DNA of 64,000 nt from Ochrovirga pacifica (GCF_000220525.1 NZ_AFPK01000045.1:1-64000); one strand, 5' to 3'; positions 46,994 to 56,085 are shown, counted from the stretch's first letter. The notes: generated from the sequence alone by a model not told the origin. A program made the numbers and translations.

Positions 46994-47203
46994 ATGACAG
47001 CACTAAACATCTTTCACGCTATTGATGATTTGTTCACAAACGGATTGTTTTTACCATTTAAAGCTTTGCGTTTTAACGGAAACTGGTGGGTATCAAATGC
47101 AATTAATTTTGCTTTTGTAGTGGTATTGTTAATCTACTTAGGGTACTGGATGAAAGAATCTAAAAGATTCAAAGACGAAGGAACAGAGGATTTGCCAAAA
47201 TAA
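46994..47203 (+). CDS. Small single-span membrane protein, possible DUF6341
   Basis: 69 aa. An amphipathic N-terminus (NIFHAIDDLFTNGLFLPF) is followed by one transmembrane helix (about 35-54, INFAFVVVLLIYLGYWM) and a charged tail. The pattern is shared by a small flavobacterial family, which I recall as DUF6341, upstream of trmB. Function unknown. trmB follows after 16 bases, so they share a transcript. Confidence 0.7.
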   Translation: MTALNIFHAIDDLFTNGLFLPFKALRFNGNWWVSNAINFAFVVVLLIYLGYWMKESKRFKDEGTEDLPK

Positions 47204-47219
47204 GAAGGATTACTAGCAT

Positions 47220-47891
47220 TTGGGAAGTAAAAATAAATTAAAACGTTTTAACGAAAACAAAACGTTTGACAATGTCATACAGCCTACTCGTGATGAGGTC
47301 ATCAACGGATTTCCTCATAAGGGAAAGTGGGCTTCTTTTTTTGGAAACAACAATCCTATTGTGTTAGAACTAGGTTGTGGTAAAGGTGAATATACTGTAG
47401 CCTTGGCTAAAAAAAATCCAAAAGTTAACTACATTGGTATCGATATCAAAGGAGCAAGATTTTGGAGAGGTGCCAAAACAGCTACCCAAGAAAACCTACC
47501 CAACGTAGCTTTTATTCGTACACAGATTGAACTGGTTGATTTTATTTTTGAAGAAAATGAAGTCAGCCAAATTTGGATTACTTTTCCCGATCCACAAATC
47601 AAGTACAAACGAACAAAACACCGTCTTACTGGTGAGGCCTTTTTAAAAAAATATCATAAAATTTTACATATAGAAGGTCTTATGCATCTAAAAACTGATA
47701 GTGAATTTATGCATGGTTATACCTTAGGACTTTTGCATGGGCAAGGACAAGAAATTTTATATGCCAACAACGATGTATATCGTCAAGAAGGTGCTCCAGA
47801 AGAAGTATTAAAAATTCAAACATATTACGAATCTCAGTATTTAGAGATTGGGAAACCCATTACGTACATAAAGTTTAGATTAAAATATTAA
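47220..47891 (+). CDS. trmB: tRNA (guanine-N7-)-methyltransferase (TTG start)
   Basis: Makes m7G46 in tRNA with SAM. 223 aa from TTG 47220 (GSKNKLKRFNENKTF matches the usual family N-terminus; no ATG is available). SAM site VLELGCGKGEYTVALAKKNP, NYIGIDIKGARFWRGAK and catalytic IWITFPDPQIKYKRTKHRL. Confidence 0.96.
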   Translation: MGSKNKLKRFNENKTFDNVIQPTRDEVINGFPHKGKWASFFGNNNPIVLELGCGKGEYTVALAKKNPKVNYIGIDIKGARFWRGAKTATQENLPNVAFIRTQIELVDFIFEENEVSQIWITFPDPQIKYKRTKHRLTGEAFLKKYHKILHIEGLMHLKTDSEFMHGYTLGLLHGQGQEILYANNDVYRQEGAPEEVLKIQTYYESQYLEIGKPITYIKFRLKY

Positions 47892-47896
47892 GATAC

Positions 47897-47920
47897 GCAT
47901 CCTTTTAGGGATGCTTTTTT
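47897..47920 (+). terminator. Intrinsic terminator of trmB
   Basis: Stem GCATCC / GGATGC, loop TTTTA plus one G, then six T after the stem. Confidence 0.75.
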
Positions 47921-47954
47921 ATTTTTATTGGTGAATTCACCAATTTTTTAGCAA

Positions 47955-48287
47955 TTGAAACCAGACAAACAAGACTTTTTTAAGCAAGTGCACCAAGTAG
48001 CCAAATTAATACCTAAAGGTAGAGTGACTAGTTACGGAGCCATTGCTAATTATTTAGGTGCAAAATCTTCTGCACGAGTGGTGGGTTGGGCCATGAATGC
48101 TGCTCATGGTGATTTGTCTATTCCCGCACATAGAGTAGTAAATAGATTGGGCATGCTAAGCGGAAAACATCATTTTGAGGGAATTAACCTAATGCAGCAA
48201 TTGTTAGAAAGCGAAGGAGTTGCAATTAAAGACAACCAAGTGCAAGATTTTAAAGCTGTATTTTGGAATCCTTCTGAAGAACTGTAA
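47955..48287 (+). CDS. Alkyltransferase-like protein (MGMT fold without the acceptor cysteine, TTG start)
   Basis: 110 aa from TTG 47955; no ATG is available. MGMT DNA-binding fold: IPKGRVTSYGAIANYLG, ARVVGWAMNAAH, IPAHRVVNRLG. The acceptor Cys of the PCHR motif is Ala here (PAHR), so it cannot repair by alkyl transfer; it should act like ATL proteins, which bind O6-alkylguanine and recruit nucleotide excision repair. uvrC lies in this window but not beside it. Confidence 0.92.
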   Translation: MKPDKQDFFKQVHQVAKLIPKGRVTSYGAIANYLGAKSSARVVGWAMNAAHGDLSIPAHRVVNRLGMLSGKHHFEGINLMQQLLESEGVAIKDNQVQDFKAVFWNPSEEL

Positions 48288-48447
48288 AAAAATAAAAATA
48301 TTTTTACAAATTTAAAAACCTGATTAACAAATAATTAATCAAAACCACTACAATATTTCCTCAAAAATTAAAACTTTTTTAAAACCAAAAGAAACTTTCT
48401 TTCGTAAGTAATTGTGTAAACGTTTTTAATCATTAAACATCACAATT

Positions 48448-49113
48448 ATGAAAACAAGAAAATTACTAACCGGACTTGCTGCTCTTGCACTTGTTTCTGG
48501 AATTTTAATTGCAGCCGACCACATTGATGCACCAGCTGTAAAAGGAGGAACTAGCGATATTACCGACTTTTATGCTTTTCAAGGAGAAAACACAAACAAC
48601 ATGGTGTTTGTTGCCAACGTGCAAGGATTGATTTCTCCAACCGATTCTGAAACCGCTTCTTTTGACGAAGATGTATTGGTAGAGTTCAACATTGATACCG
48701 ATGGTGATTATGTAGAAGACTACGTAATTCAGGCAATTCCTAAAGGAAACAACATGTACATTTACGGACCAGCAATGCCCAACGAAACAGGAGCCAACAG
48801 CACACTTTTAGACGACATGTACAAAAGTATGGTAGCCATTACTCCTTATGGATCTACAGCTATTACAGCAACAACCAACGCAGATGCAGTAAGCGGTGTA
48901 AAAGCTTTTGCTGGATTAAGAGACGACCCTTTCTTTATGGATTTTGCCAGATACTCAGAAATTGTTGGAGGTATGGCCACAGAATTTAACAACCCTGGTG
49001 CAGATACTTTTGCGGGAACCAATGTAAAATCTATTGTGGTAGAAGTACCAAAAACGATGATTGGTACTTCTGGAACCATCAACACTTGGGTAACTACAAA
49101 AAGAAAACAATAA
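48448..49113 (+). CDS. DUF4331-family exported protein, N-terminal half
   Basis: 221 aa, signal peptide MKTRKLLTGLAALALVSGILIA, then ADHIDAPAVKGGTSDITDFY, the opening of the DUF4331 family, and FNIDTDGDYVEDYVIQAIPK. It stops where longer DUF4331 proteins continue, and the next gene supplies the matching remainder (QMGRPAVNTVFV, FPYLASPW). Periplasmic or surface. Function of the family unknown. First gene of a four-gene unit that ends in a TonB receptor. Confidence 0.85.
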   Translation: MKTRKLLTGLAALALVSGILIAADHIDAPAVKGGTSDITDFYAFQGENTNNMVFVANVQGLISPTDSETASFDEDVLVEFNIDTDGDYVEDYVIQAIPKGNNMYIYGPAMPNETGANSTLLDDMYKSMVAITPYGSTAITATTNADAVSGVKAFAGLRDDPFFMDFARYSEIVGGMATEFNNPGADTFAGTNVKSIVVEVPKTMIGTSGTINTWVTTKRKQ

Positions 49114-49133
49114 TCTAAAAAAACTAAAAAATT

Positions 49134-49688
49134 ATGATACGTAAAATAACCAACCTAGCCTGTGTACTCTTCGTTGCAATTACTGCTGTTAACTGTTCTA
49201 GCGATGATGATAACAATACCATGATGGAACCAGAAACCAAAGCCGTTTATGCTTTAGAAGATCAAATGGGTAGACCCGCAGTAAATACAGTATTTGTAGC
49301 TTCGGAAGACAAAGATGATTTTAACATGACATTACCATCACAACAAGGTGCAAAGTATGCTGGTAAATTTAAAACAAACTTACAAGCGTTAAGTCCTGCT
49401 TTTAACGAATCTTCAGATATGAATGCGTTGGGACAAGATGCTACCGCTTTTACCAATTTATTAGCTACTGATGTACTAAACGTTTCTTTAGACGGAAAAA
49501 CTACTTTTTATGACGGAGACAATGTACTAACAGGTAGAGCCTTAGCAGATGATGTAATTACAGTAGAATTACTACTAATTTTTGGAGGAGAAGACTTTAC
49601 TGAAAATCCAACGCTTTCGGATGACAATGTAAGCATGAATGACAAAGATTTTTTAACGTCTTTTCCTTACTTAGCATCTCCTTGGTAA
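49134..49688 (+). CDS. DUF4331-family lipoprotein, C-terminal half
   Basis: 184 aa. Lipoprotein signal with Cys21, followed at once by SSDDD, a surface-export signal type in Bacteroidota. The rest (DQMGRPAVNTVFVASEDKDD, LLATDVLNVSL, GRALADDVITVELLLIFGG, LTSFPYLASPW) matches the C-terminal part of DUF4331. With its neighbour 20 bases upstream it reconstitutes one family domain in two polypeptides. Likely surface exposed. Function unknown. Confidence 0.85.
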   Translation: MIRKITNLACVLFVAITAVNCSSDDDNNTMMEPETKAVYALEDQMGRPAVNTVFVASEDKDDFNMTLPSQQGAKYAGKFKTNLQALSPAFNESSDMNALGQDATAFTNLLATDVLNVSLDGKTTFYDGDNVLTGRALADDVITVELLLIFGGEDFTENPTLSDDNVSMNDKDFLTSFPYLASPW

Positions 49689-49777
49689 AAATATAGTATA
49701 CCCCATAAAATTTACCCCTGTACTGAATGTTGCTTTTTAAGCAACATTCAGTTTTAACCAAACTAACCCCCACAATT

Positions 49778-51058
49778 ATGAAAAAAATAAAAAAATACTT
49801 TCTGTTTGTTTCTTTTGTACTGTTTTCTTGTCATCAAGAAAAAAAAGATGTGGTTCAGTTACAAGATCTTAATCCATACCTACAAAACCAACAAGACCAA
49901 GCTCTTCAAAAGATTCATCAAAACAAAAAATTCTGGGAAGAAAAACTTAGCTCTAACCCCAATCAATTTCCTTATGCTGTAAAAATAGCAGGATTAGAAA
50001 CTCAACTTTTTTCTAAAACAGGAAACATACAGCATTTAAAAAATGCCGAAAAACAACTTACAAAAGCAGTCACGGCTTCGGGCAGAAAAAAATCTAGCTA
50101 TCTAAGATCTTTGGCTAGAAATTACATTTCACAACATCAATTTAAAAAAGCTTTAGACCTGTTATTACAAGCAGAAAGCAATGGGGACCAAAAACAAGAA
50201 ACTATAAAAATGTTGTTTGATGTATACCTAGAACTTGGTGATGATAAAAATGCCGAAATCTATTTAGGAAAAATTAAAGACAAACGTTCTTTTGATTATC
50301 TAATTCGTTTAGCCAAATGGGAAGATCATCACGGAAATTTAGATGCAACTATTGCGTATATGGAAGAAGCTTTAAAAACCACACAACAAAAAAAACATAC
50401 CGATTTAGAACAATGGAGCTTAACCAATCTAGCGGATTATTATGGTCATCATGGAGAAATAGAAAAGTCTTACAACTATTATTTAAAAGCTTTAGAAAAA
50501 AATCCGAATAACTACTATGCACTTAGAAAAATAGCATGGATTTCTTATGCTAACGATAAAGACCCTAAAGAAGCTAATACAATTTTAACACAAGTGTACA
50601 CAAAATATCAAGGATTAGATATAGATTTGTTGGCTTATGAAATCGCAAAATATCAAAATCAGAATTCAGAAGAATTGTTAGCTAAATACTGGAACGAAGT
50701 ACAAAACTCAGCTTATGGAGAAATGTACAATATGTACAATTTTGACTTATTGATTGCTGAAAAAGAATATCAAAAAGCTTATCAAATTGCTCTAAAAGAA
50801 GTAAACAATAGACCTACTGATGCTGCCTATTCTATGCTGGCTTTGGCAAAAGCCCATGTAGACACACCTGATAAAGGTATGGAAATTCTAAAAGAACATA
50901 ATGTAGTAGAATCTAGCGAACCTAAAGTATTGTTACGTGTTGCCAAAATTTACAGTTTAAAACAACACAAAGATGCCTTAGAAATTATTAGACATCAACT
51001 ACAAAGTGCAAGTTTTGAATTAGGCCCACTTGCGATGAATGAATTGAACCAACTTTAA
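49778..51058 (+). CDS. TPR-repeat lipoprotein
   Basis: 426 aa from ATG 49778 (an in-frame ATG at 49727 gives a worse signal). Lipobox near FVLFSCHQEKKD with Cys18. The remainder is helical tetratricopeptide-like repeats (KALDLLLQAESNGD, NAEIYLGKIKD, IEKSYNYYLKALEKNPNNYY, KAYQIALKEVNNRPTDAAYS). A scaffold or binding protein at the membrane. It lies between the DUF4331 pair and a TonB receptor and probably works with them. Confidence 0.85.
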   Translation: MKKIKKYFLFVSFVLFSCHQEKKDVVQLQDLNPYLQNQQDQALQKIHQNKKFWEEKLSSNPNQFPYAVKIAGLETQLFSKTGNIQHLKNAEKQLTKAVTASGRKKSSYLRSLARNYISQHQFKKALDLLLQAESNGDQKQETIKMLFDVYLELGDDKNAEIYLGKIKDKRSFDYLIRLAKWEDHHGNLDATIAYMEEALKTTQQKKHTDLEQWSLTNLADYYGHHGEIEKSYNYYLKALEKNPNNYYALRKIAWISYANDKDPKEANTILTQVYTKYQGLDIDLLAYEIAKYQNQNSEELLAKYWNEVQNSAYGEMYNMYNFDLLIAEKEYQKAYQIALKEVNNRPTDAAYSMLALAKAHVDTPDKGMEILKEHNVVESSEPKVLLRVAKIYSLKQHKDALEIIRHQLQSASFELGPLAMNELNQL

Positions 51059-51067
51059 ACATTAGAT

Positions 51068-53278
51068 ATGATTAAATTAAACTATTGTCTATTATTACTA
51101 TTGTCCTGCTCTTTTAGTTTTGCACAAATTTGCAAAGGAAAGGTTACTGACAATAACGGAACTGCTATCGATTATGTTTTGGTAACCCACGCACAAAACA
51201 AAATGCACGTTCATACTTCTTTTGATGGGGTTTTTGAAGTAGGAAACCTAAAAAAAGGAGACACTTTAATATTTTCTAAAATGGGTTACCAACCATTAAA
51301 AAAAGCCTATAATCAAAATCAAATATTGGTCGTATTAACCCCAGAAACCGTTTCTTTAGAACAGGTGGTTTTAACAAACGATATTCACAATGCAAGCGTT
51401 ATTACCGCTTTGGATATTCAAAAAAATCCTATCAAATCTTCACAAGAAGTATTAAATAAAATTCCTGGATTGGTAATTGGTCAACATGCAGGTGGTGGTA
51501 AAGCAGAACAAATTTTTTACCGAGGTTTTGATATAGACCACGGAACCGATTTACAGATTAATGTAGATGGTATTCCTGTAAACATGGTGTCTCATGCACA
51601 CGGACAAGGATATTCAGACCTACATTACGTAATTCCAGAAACCATTGAGGGAATGGATTTTTTACCAGGAACTTACAACCCTAAACAAGGAAACTTTGCT
51701 ACTACAGGAACCGTAAACATCATCAGCAAAGAACGTTTGCAAAACAACAAATTGCAACTAGAAATTGGTCAATTTGATACTCAACGCTTGTTGTTTATGA
51801 ATTCATTCATCAACAAAGCCAACGAAAGTGCTTACATCGCTACAGAGTATATCAGTTCTGATGGCCCTTTTGATAGTCCTCAAAACTTTAAACGTTTTAA
51901 CATAAGCAGCAAATACGCTAAAACAATACAAAACACCAAGTTTGTATTCTCTTTATCTCATTTTATGAGTAGCTGGAATGCCTCTGGACAAATTCCACAA
52001 AGAGCTGTAGATAGTGGAATCATTGGTCGTTTTGGTGCCATTGATGATAGCGAAGGTGGAGAAACATCTAGAACCAATGCTTCCTTAAGCATTCAAAAAA
52101 AATACGATGATCAATCGGTATTTAAACACTTGTTGTACTATAGCAATTATCAGTTTGATTTGTATTCTAATTTTACGTTTTTCCTAAACAATCCTGTAGA
52201 CGGAGATCAAATTTATCAAACTGAACAAAGAAATCTTTTTGGTTACCAATCAGATTATCAAAAAGAATTGTTTTTGACCAATGAAAAGTCGGTATTGTTA
52301 TTGGCTGGAATTGGAGTACGTACAGATAGAGTAGATGATATTGCACTAAACAGAACCAAAAACAAAACAGAATTATTAAGCCAGGTTCAAGACGGAAAAG
52401 TAAACGAAACCAACTTTTTTGCTTATGTAGGAGCTGATTTTGAATTGAACAAATGGAAACTTAGTCCGTCCGTACGTTTGGATAGGTTTAGTTTTGGCTA
52501 CCAAGATAATTTAATGGGAGATGGAAAGTTGAATGAGCAAAGAGCAATTGTAGTAAGCCCCAAATTAAGCACCACCTATACCCCAAACAATCAGTGGCAA
52601 TTATTTGCAAAAATAGGACAAGGATTTCATACCAACGATAGTCGTCTGGTGCTAAACACTTTAGGAGATGATATTCCAAAAGCCTATACTTCTGATCTTG
52701 GTTTTGTATGGAAAACTACCCCAAAATTGCTATGGGCCTTTACGGCTTGGGGAATGATTTCTGAACAGGAATTTGTATATGTGGGTGATGAAGGAGTGGT
52801 AGAGCCTAATGGAGAATCTATTCGTAAAGGTCTGTCGTTAACCACTCGCTACCAACCAATCAAACACTGGTTTTTAAATGTAGATGCAGATTATACTCAT
52901 GCTCGATTTAGAGACGAACCTAACGGTGCTGATTATGTGCCTTTAGCTCCAGATTTTGTGGTAAAGGGAGGAATTGCTTACAAAAAAGAAAAAGGTTTTT
53001 ATGGTAATATAAATATGGTTCACATCAACGATCGTCCTGCCAATGAAGACAATTCTATTGTAGCCAATGGCTATACCGTAACCCATTTAAACTTAGGCTA
53101 CGCTTGGGATAAAATTAATTTTGGGGTGCAAATTCAAAATTTGTTCGATGTAGACTGGAACGAAACTCAGTTTGCTACCGAATCTAGATTAGCAACCGAA
53201 ACCAATTCGGTAGAAGAAATTCACTTTACACCAGGAACCCCATTCTTTATCAAAAGTAGTATTTCTTATAAATTTTAG
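51068..53278 (+). CDS. TonB-dependent receptor of the DUF4331 locus
   Basis: 736 aa. Signal peptide, carboxypeptidase-D-like domain (about 20-95), plug (IPGLVIGQHAGGGKAEQIFY, RGFDIDHGTDLQINVDGIPV) with a His-rich segment NMVSHAHGQGYSDLHYV, and a barrel ending FFIKSSISYKF. The His residues in the plug hint at metal or metal-complex handling, unproven. It starts 9 bases after the TPR gene. The ECF sigma/anti-sigma pair opposite may regulate the unit. Confidence 0.92.
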   Translation: MIKLNYCLLLLLSCSFSFAQICKGKVTDNNGTAIDYVLVTHAQNKMHVHTSFDGVFEVGNLKKGDTLIFSKMGYQPLKKAYNQNQILVVLTPETVSLEQVVLTNDIHNASVITALDIQKNPIKSSQEVLNKIPGLVIGQHAGGGKAEQIFYRGFDIDHGTDLQINVDGIPVNMVSHAHGQGYSDLHYVIPETIEGMDFLPGTYNPKQGNFATTGTVNIISKERLQNNKLQLEIGQFDTQRLLFMNSFINKANESAYIATEYISSDGPFDSPQNFKRFNISSKYAKTIQNTKFVFSLSHFMSSWNASGQIPQRAVDSGIIGRFGAIDDSEGGETSRTNASLSIQKKYDDQSVFKHLLYYSNYQFDLYSNFTFFLNNPVDGDQIYQTEQRNLFGYQSDYQKELFLTNEKSVLLLAGIGVRTDRVDDIALNRTKNKTELLSQVQDGKVNETNFFAYVGADFELNKWKLSPSVRLDRFSFGYQDNLMGDGKLNEQRAIVVSPKLSTTYTPNNQWQLFAKIGQGFHTNDSRLVLNTLGDDIPKAYTSDLGFVWKTTPKLLWAFTAWGMISEQEFVYVGDEGVVEPNGESIRKGLSLTTRYQPIKHWFLNVDADYTHARFRDEPNGADYVPLAPDFVVKGGIAYKKEKGFYGNINMVHINDRPANEDNSIVANGYTVTHLNLGYAWDKINFGVQIQNLFDVDWNETQFATESRLATETNSVEEIHFTPGTPFFIKSSISYKF

Positions 53279-53303
53279 TTCATTAGGTTGAATGTAGTGA
53301 GTT

Positions 53304-53336
53304 GGGTCATCTGTGGGGGATGGCCCTTCTTTTTTG
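53304..53336 (+). terminator. Intrinsic terminator of the TonB receptor gene
   Basis: Stem GGGTCATC / GATGGCCC (one G-T pair) with a G-rich loop, followed by a T-rich run. Confidence 0.6.
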
Positions 53337-53355
53337 TCTAAAACTTAAATACACA

Positions 53356-53396
53356 AAAACCCCTTGTTTAAAGAATTAAACAAGGGGTTTTATTTT
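53356..53396. terminator. Bidirectional terminator between TonB receptor and anti-sigma genes
   Basis: Stem of 15 bp (AAAACCCCTTGTTTA with its complement) around a short loop, ending in T on one side and A on the other, between convergent genes. Confidence 0.88.
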
Positions 53397-53400
53397 CTTT

Positions 53401-54207
53401 CTACGATATTTTTGTCAATCCTAGCGTATACAACTGTTCTAAAGTTGGCGATATACTTCCTCCTTCTGGCTCTAAAGTAATTCCAAACGCTTGCGATGCA
53501 TTGTTGTTTCCTACCTTTACAAATCGTTTTCCTTGGCTATGTGCATCTAAAGTACCTAAGCTTGTTGGGGTTAACGGATTTAATGTTAACGACCATAACT
53601 GATACACTTTTCCTTTAGGTGCTGGTGGTAAACCTTCTAAATCTAAATACATTTCTTCAGTATCTTGATTCCAGTACACTGATGCATACGTTTCGGGAGC
53701 CACTTTTTGTCCTGCCAAATCTACTTTTACTGTTTCTTTAGAGGTAATAAAAGCAATCACTTCTTCTTGCGTATTCATTTCTAACTTAGCAGCTATCAAA
53801 TCGGCTTGTAGTGCTTGTTTCTCTGTTTTAATAGAATCTTTAACAATGGTTTGTGCCGTCAACTTTTCATTTAGCTCACTTTTGCTATAATACAAACTTG
53901 CAACACCTACCATTAAAACAACACTAGCTGCCCAGCCCATATAATGGTGCCATCGTATAGGAATAACTTTTTGTTGTCTCTGGTGTAAACTGCGTAACAA
54001 ATTACCAAAAGGTTTTGCTTTCAAATCTTTAGGCTTGCTTACTTCAGCAATTTTAACAACCGTTTGTTCTATCTGTTGTACGTATTCTCTTAATTCAGGA
54101 TATTTTTGCAGATTGCTATAAACCTCGTAACTATCTTCTCTATTTAGCGTTCCTGCTACATAAAGTTCCAAAATACCCGATTCTATATATTCTTTTATAT
54201 CTATCAT
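53401..54207 (-). CDS. Anti-sigma factor, RskA type
   Basis: 268 aa. N-terminal cytoplasmic anti-sigma part (MIDIKEYIESGILELYVAG), a transmembrane helix at about 88-106 (GWAASVVLMVGVASLYY), a periplasmic coiled region, and an RskA C-terminal domain (VYWNQDTEEMYLDLEGLPP, GKVYQLWSLTLNP). Holds the upstream sigma factor until a signal triggers release. It starts 4 bases after the sigma stop. Confidence 0.9.
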   Translation of the reverse strand: MIDIKEYIESGILELYVAGTLNREDSYEVYSNLQKYPELREYVQQIEQTVVKIAEVSKPKDLKAKPFGNLLRSLHQRQQKVIPIRWHHYMGWAASVVLMVGVASLYYSKSELNEKLTAQTIVKDSIKTEKQALQADLIAAKLEMNTQEEVIAFITSKETVKVDLAGQKVAPETYASVYWNQDTEEMYLDLEGLPPAPKGKVYQLWSLTLNPLTPTSLGTLDAHSQGKRFVKVGNNNASQAFGITLEPEGGSISPTLEQLYTLGLTKIS

Positions 54208-54211
54208 GGTG

Positions 54212-54745
54212 CTATGGGTTTAAACTAAGTTTTAACGAACTTAAACAGCTACGGCTTCTTGTTTTTACCGTTCCTAGCGGTATTTCTAACGCTTCCGAAG
54301 TTTCTTTTTGAGTATATCCTTTGTAAAAAATCAGATCGATGAGTTTTCTACACTTTTCAGAAAGTTTTTTAATGTTGGCATACAACATTTTTTCCTGATC
54401 GTCTACCTCTCTCTCTTCGGGCTGTGATATATGTACGAAAATATCTATGTTTTGGTTCTTTTTTAAGTCTTTATATTCTTTAGACCTTGTTTTGTCAATA
54501 GCTGCATTTCTAGAAATATTAAGCAACCAAGTAAAAAAACGACCTCTCTTGGGCGAATAACTTTCAATATTATCCCAAACTTTTAAAAAAACTTCTTGTA
54601 AAATGTCTTTAGACAAATCTTCGTCTTGTAAAATGTTATGAATTACGCCCAACATACTTTCATGATACATGTTGTATAGTTTTTCGTAAGCTTTTACATC
54701 TTTTTCTTCTTGAAATTTTTTCACTAAAAAATCCACTTCGTCCAT
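54212..54745 (-). CDS. ECF-type RNA polymerase sigma factor
   Basis: 177 aa from ATG 54745 (MDEVDFLVKKFQEEKD); a start 36 bases upstream is less likely. Sigma region 2 (DILQEVFLKVWDNIESY, GRFFTWLLNISRNAAID) and region 4 (YTQKETSEALEIPLGTVKTR). Pairs with the anti-sigma gene downstream. Its natural target could be the convergent DUF4331-TonB operon. Confidence 0.93.
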   Translation of the reverse strand: MDEVDFLVKKFQEEKDVKAYEKLYNMYHESMLGVIHNILQDEDLSKDILQEVFLKVWDNIESYSPKRGRFFTWLLNISRNAAIDKTRSKEYKDLKKNQNIDIFVHISQPEEREVDDQEKMLYANIKKLSEKCRKLIDLIFYKGYTQKETSEALEIPLGTVKTRSRSCLSSLKLSLNP

Positions 54746-54879
54746 AATTTCTAGTTTAGAATAGCTCTGAAAAATAAGCAATTGTATCTACAAACCAAAA
54801 ACATATAGCGTTATTCTGTAAGAAAAAAGAACTCACAAAGACAAAACACATCACTTAGCCAGAATAAAGCCAAATACCG

Positions 54880-54887
54880 TATCTTTG
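54880..54887 (+). promoter_or_regulatory. -7 box of the Mrp/ApbC gene
   Basis: TATCTTTG matches TAnnTTTG, 23 bases before the ATG at 54911. It lies in the gap divergent from the sigma factor. Confidence 0.45.
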
Positions 54888-54910
54888 TATATCAAAATAA
54901 AACTGTTTTC

Positions 54911-56047
54911 ATGACTGTAACAAAATCAGAAATCAAAGCCATTTTAGAAACTTTAACCGCTCCTGGAGAAGGAAAAAGTTTGATAGAAAATAACAACGTA
55001 ACCAACATCAACGTTTTTGGTGACGAGGTAGTAGTAGATGTACAAATTAGCAACCCAACCCTACAAGCCAAAAAGAAAACCGAAAGCGAAATAGAAAAAG
55101 CAATTGTAACAGGTTTTCCTGGTACTCGTGTTAAAGTAAACCTAACCGTTGCAGCAAAAAAAGAAACTCCTAAAACAGACACAAACGTAATTAAAGGAGA
55201 AAAAATACCTGGTATTCAAAATATTGTAGCCATCGCTTCGGGAAAAGGTGGGGTAGGTAAATCTACCGTAACTGCAAATATGGCCATTACTTTGCAAAAA
55301 ATGGGCTTTAAAGTAGGCGTACTAGATGCCGATGTATACGGACCTTCTATGCACCTAATGTTCGACGTAGCCAAAGAGAAACCAATCTCGGTAAATGTAG
55401 ACGGTCGCTCTAAAATGAAACCTGTAGAAAACTACGGAATTAAATTATTGTCTCTTGGATTTTTTACCAATCCTAACGAAGCAGTAATCTGGAGAGGACC
55501 AATGGCTTCCAAAGCGTTAAACCAAATGATTTTTGATGCAGACTGGGGAGAATTAGATTTCTTATTAATCGATTTACCTCCAGGTACAGGAGACATTCAC
55601 CTATCTATAGTACAAGCCTTGCCAATTACTGGTGCAGTCGTGGTAAGTACACCACAAAACATTGCTTTGGCCGATGCTAAAAAAGGAGTAGCCATGTTCG
55701 AACAAAAAAGCATTAAAGTTCCTGTATTAGGAATTGTTGAAAACATGAGCTATTTTACACCAGAAGAATTGCCAGAAAACAAATACTACATCTTTGGACA
55801 AGATGGTGCCAAACATTTGGCACAAGATTTACAAACAGCATTTTTAGGCGAAATTCCATTGGTACAAGGAATTAGAGAAGCAGGTGATGTAGGACATCCC
55901 GTAGCCTTACAAAATGGAACCCCTCAAGAACAGGCTTTCCAAGAAATTACTAAAAATATGGCTTCTGAACTTATCAAAAGAAACCAAGACTTACCTCCTA
56001 CCGAAGTGGTAAAAATTACAACAATGAGTGGTTGCTCTACCAAATAA
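54911..56047 (+). CDS. apbC: Mrp/ApbC-type iron-sulfur cluster carrier ATPase
   Basis: 378 aa. N-terminal MIP18/DUF59 domain (about 1-85), then a P-loop ATPase with the deviant Walker A ASGKGGVGKSTVTANMA, VGVLDADVYGPS and LLIDLPPGTGDI. Carries and transfers [4Fe-4S] clusters. The usual CxxC metal pair near residue 270 is not seen in MSYFTPEELPENKYYIF; one Cys is near the C-terminus (SGCSTK). A NifU-type gene follows after 38 bases, which fits an Fe-S assembly unit. Confidence 0.93.
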   Translation: MTVTKSEIKAILETLTAPGEGKSLIENNNVTNINVFGDEVVVDVQISNPTLQAKKKTESEIEKAIVTGFPGTRVKVNLTVAAKKETPKTDTNVIKGEKIPGIQNIVAIASGKGGVGKSTVTANMAITLQKMGFKVGVLDADVYGPSMHLMFDVAKEKPISVNVDGRSKMKPVENYGIKLLSLGFFTNPNEAVIWRGPMASKALNQMIFDADWGELDFLLIDLPPGTGDIHLSIVQALPITGAVVVSTPQNIALADAKKGVAMFEQKSIKVPVLGIVENMSYFTPEELPENKYYIFGQDGAKHLAQDLQTAFLGEIPLVQGIREAGDVGHPVALQNGTPQEQAFQEITKNMASELIKRNQDLPPTEVVKITTMSGCSTK

Positions 56048-56085
56048 TTAGTAGTATATTTAAACCTGAAATTAATTTGAGAATC

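Noticed and set aside
48408-48432. GTAAACGTTTTT before the DUF4331 gene as a second LacI operator
   Set aside because: Only the central AAACGTTT is symmetric; outer positions do not match the operator at 11733. Too weak to claim.
53304-53396. Small RNA between the two hairpins after the TonB receptor
   Set aside because: The two stems are explained as one-way and two-way terminators of convergent genes; no promoter lies between them.
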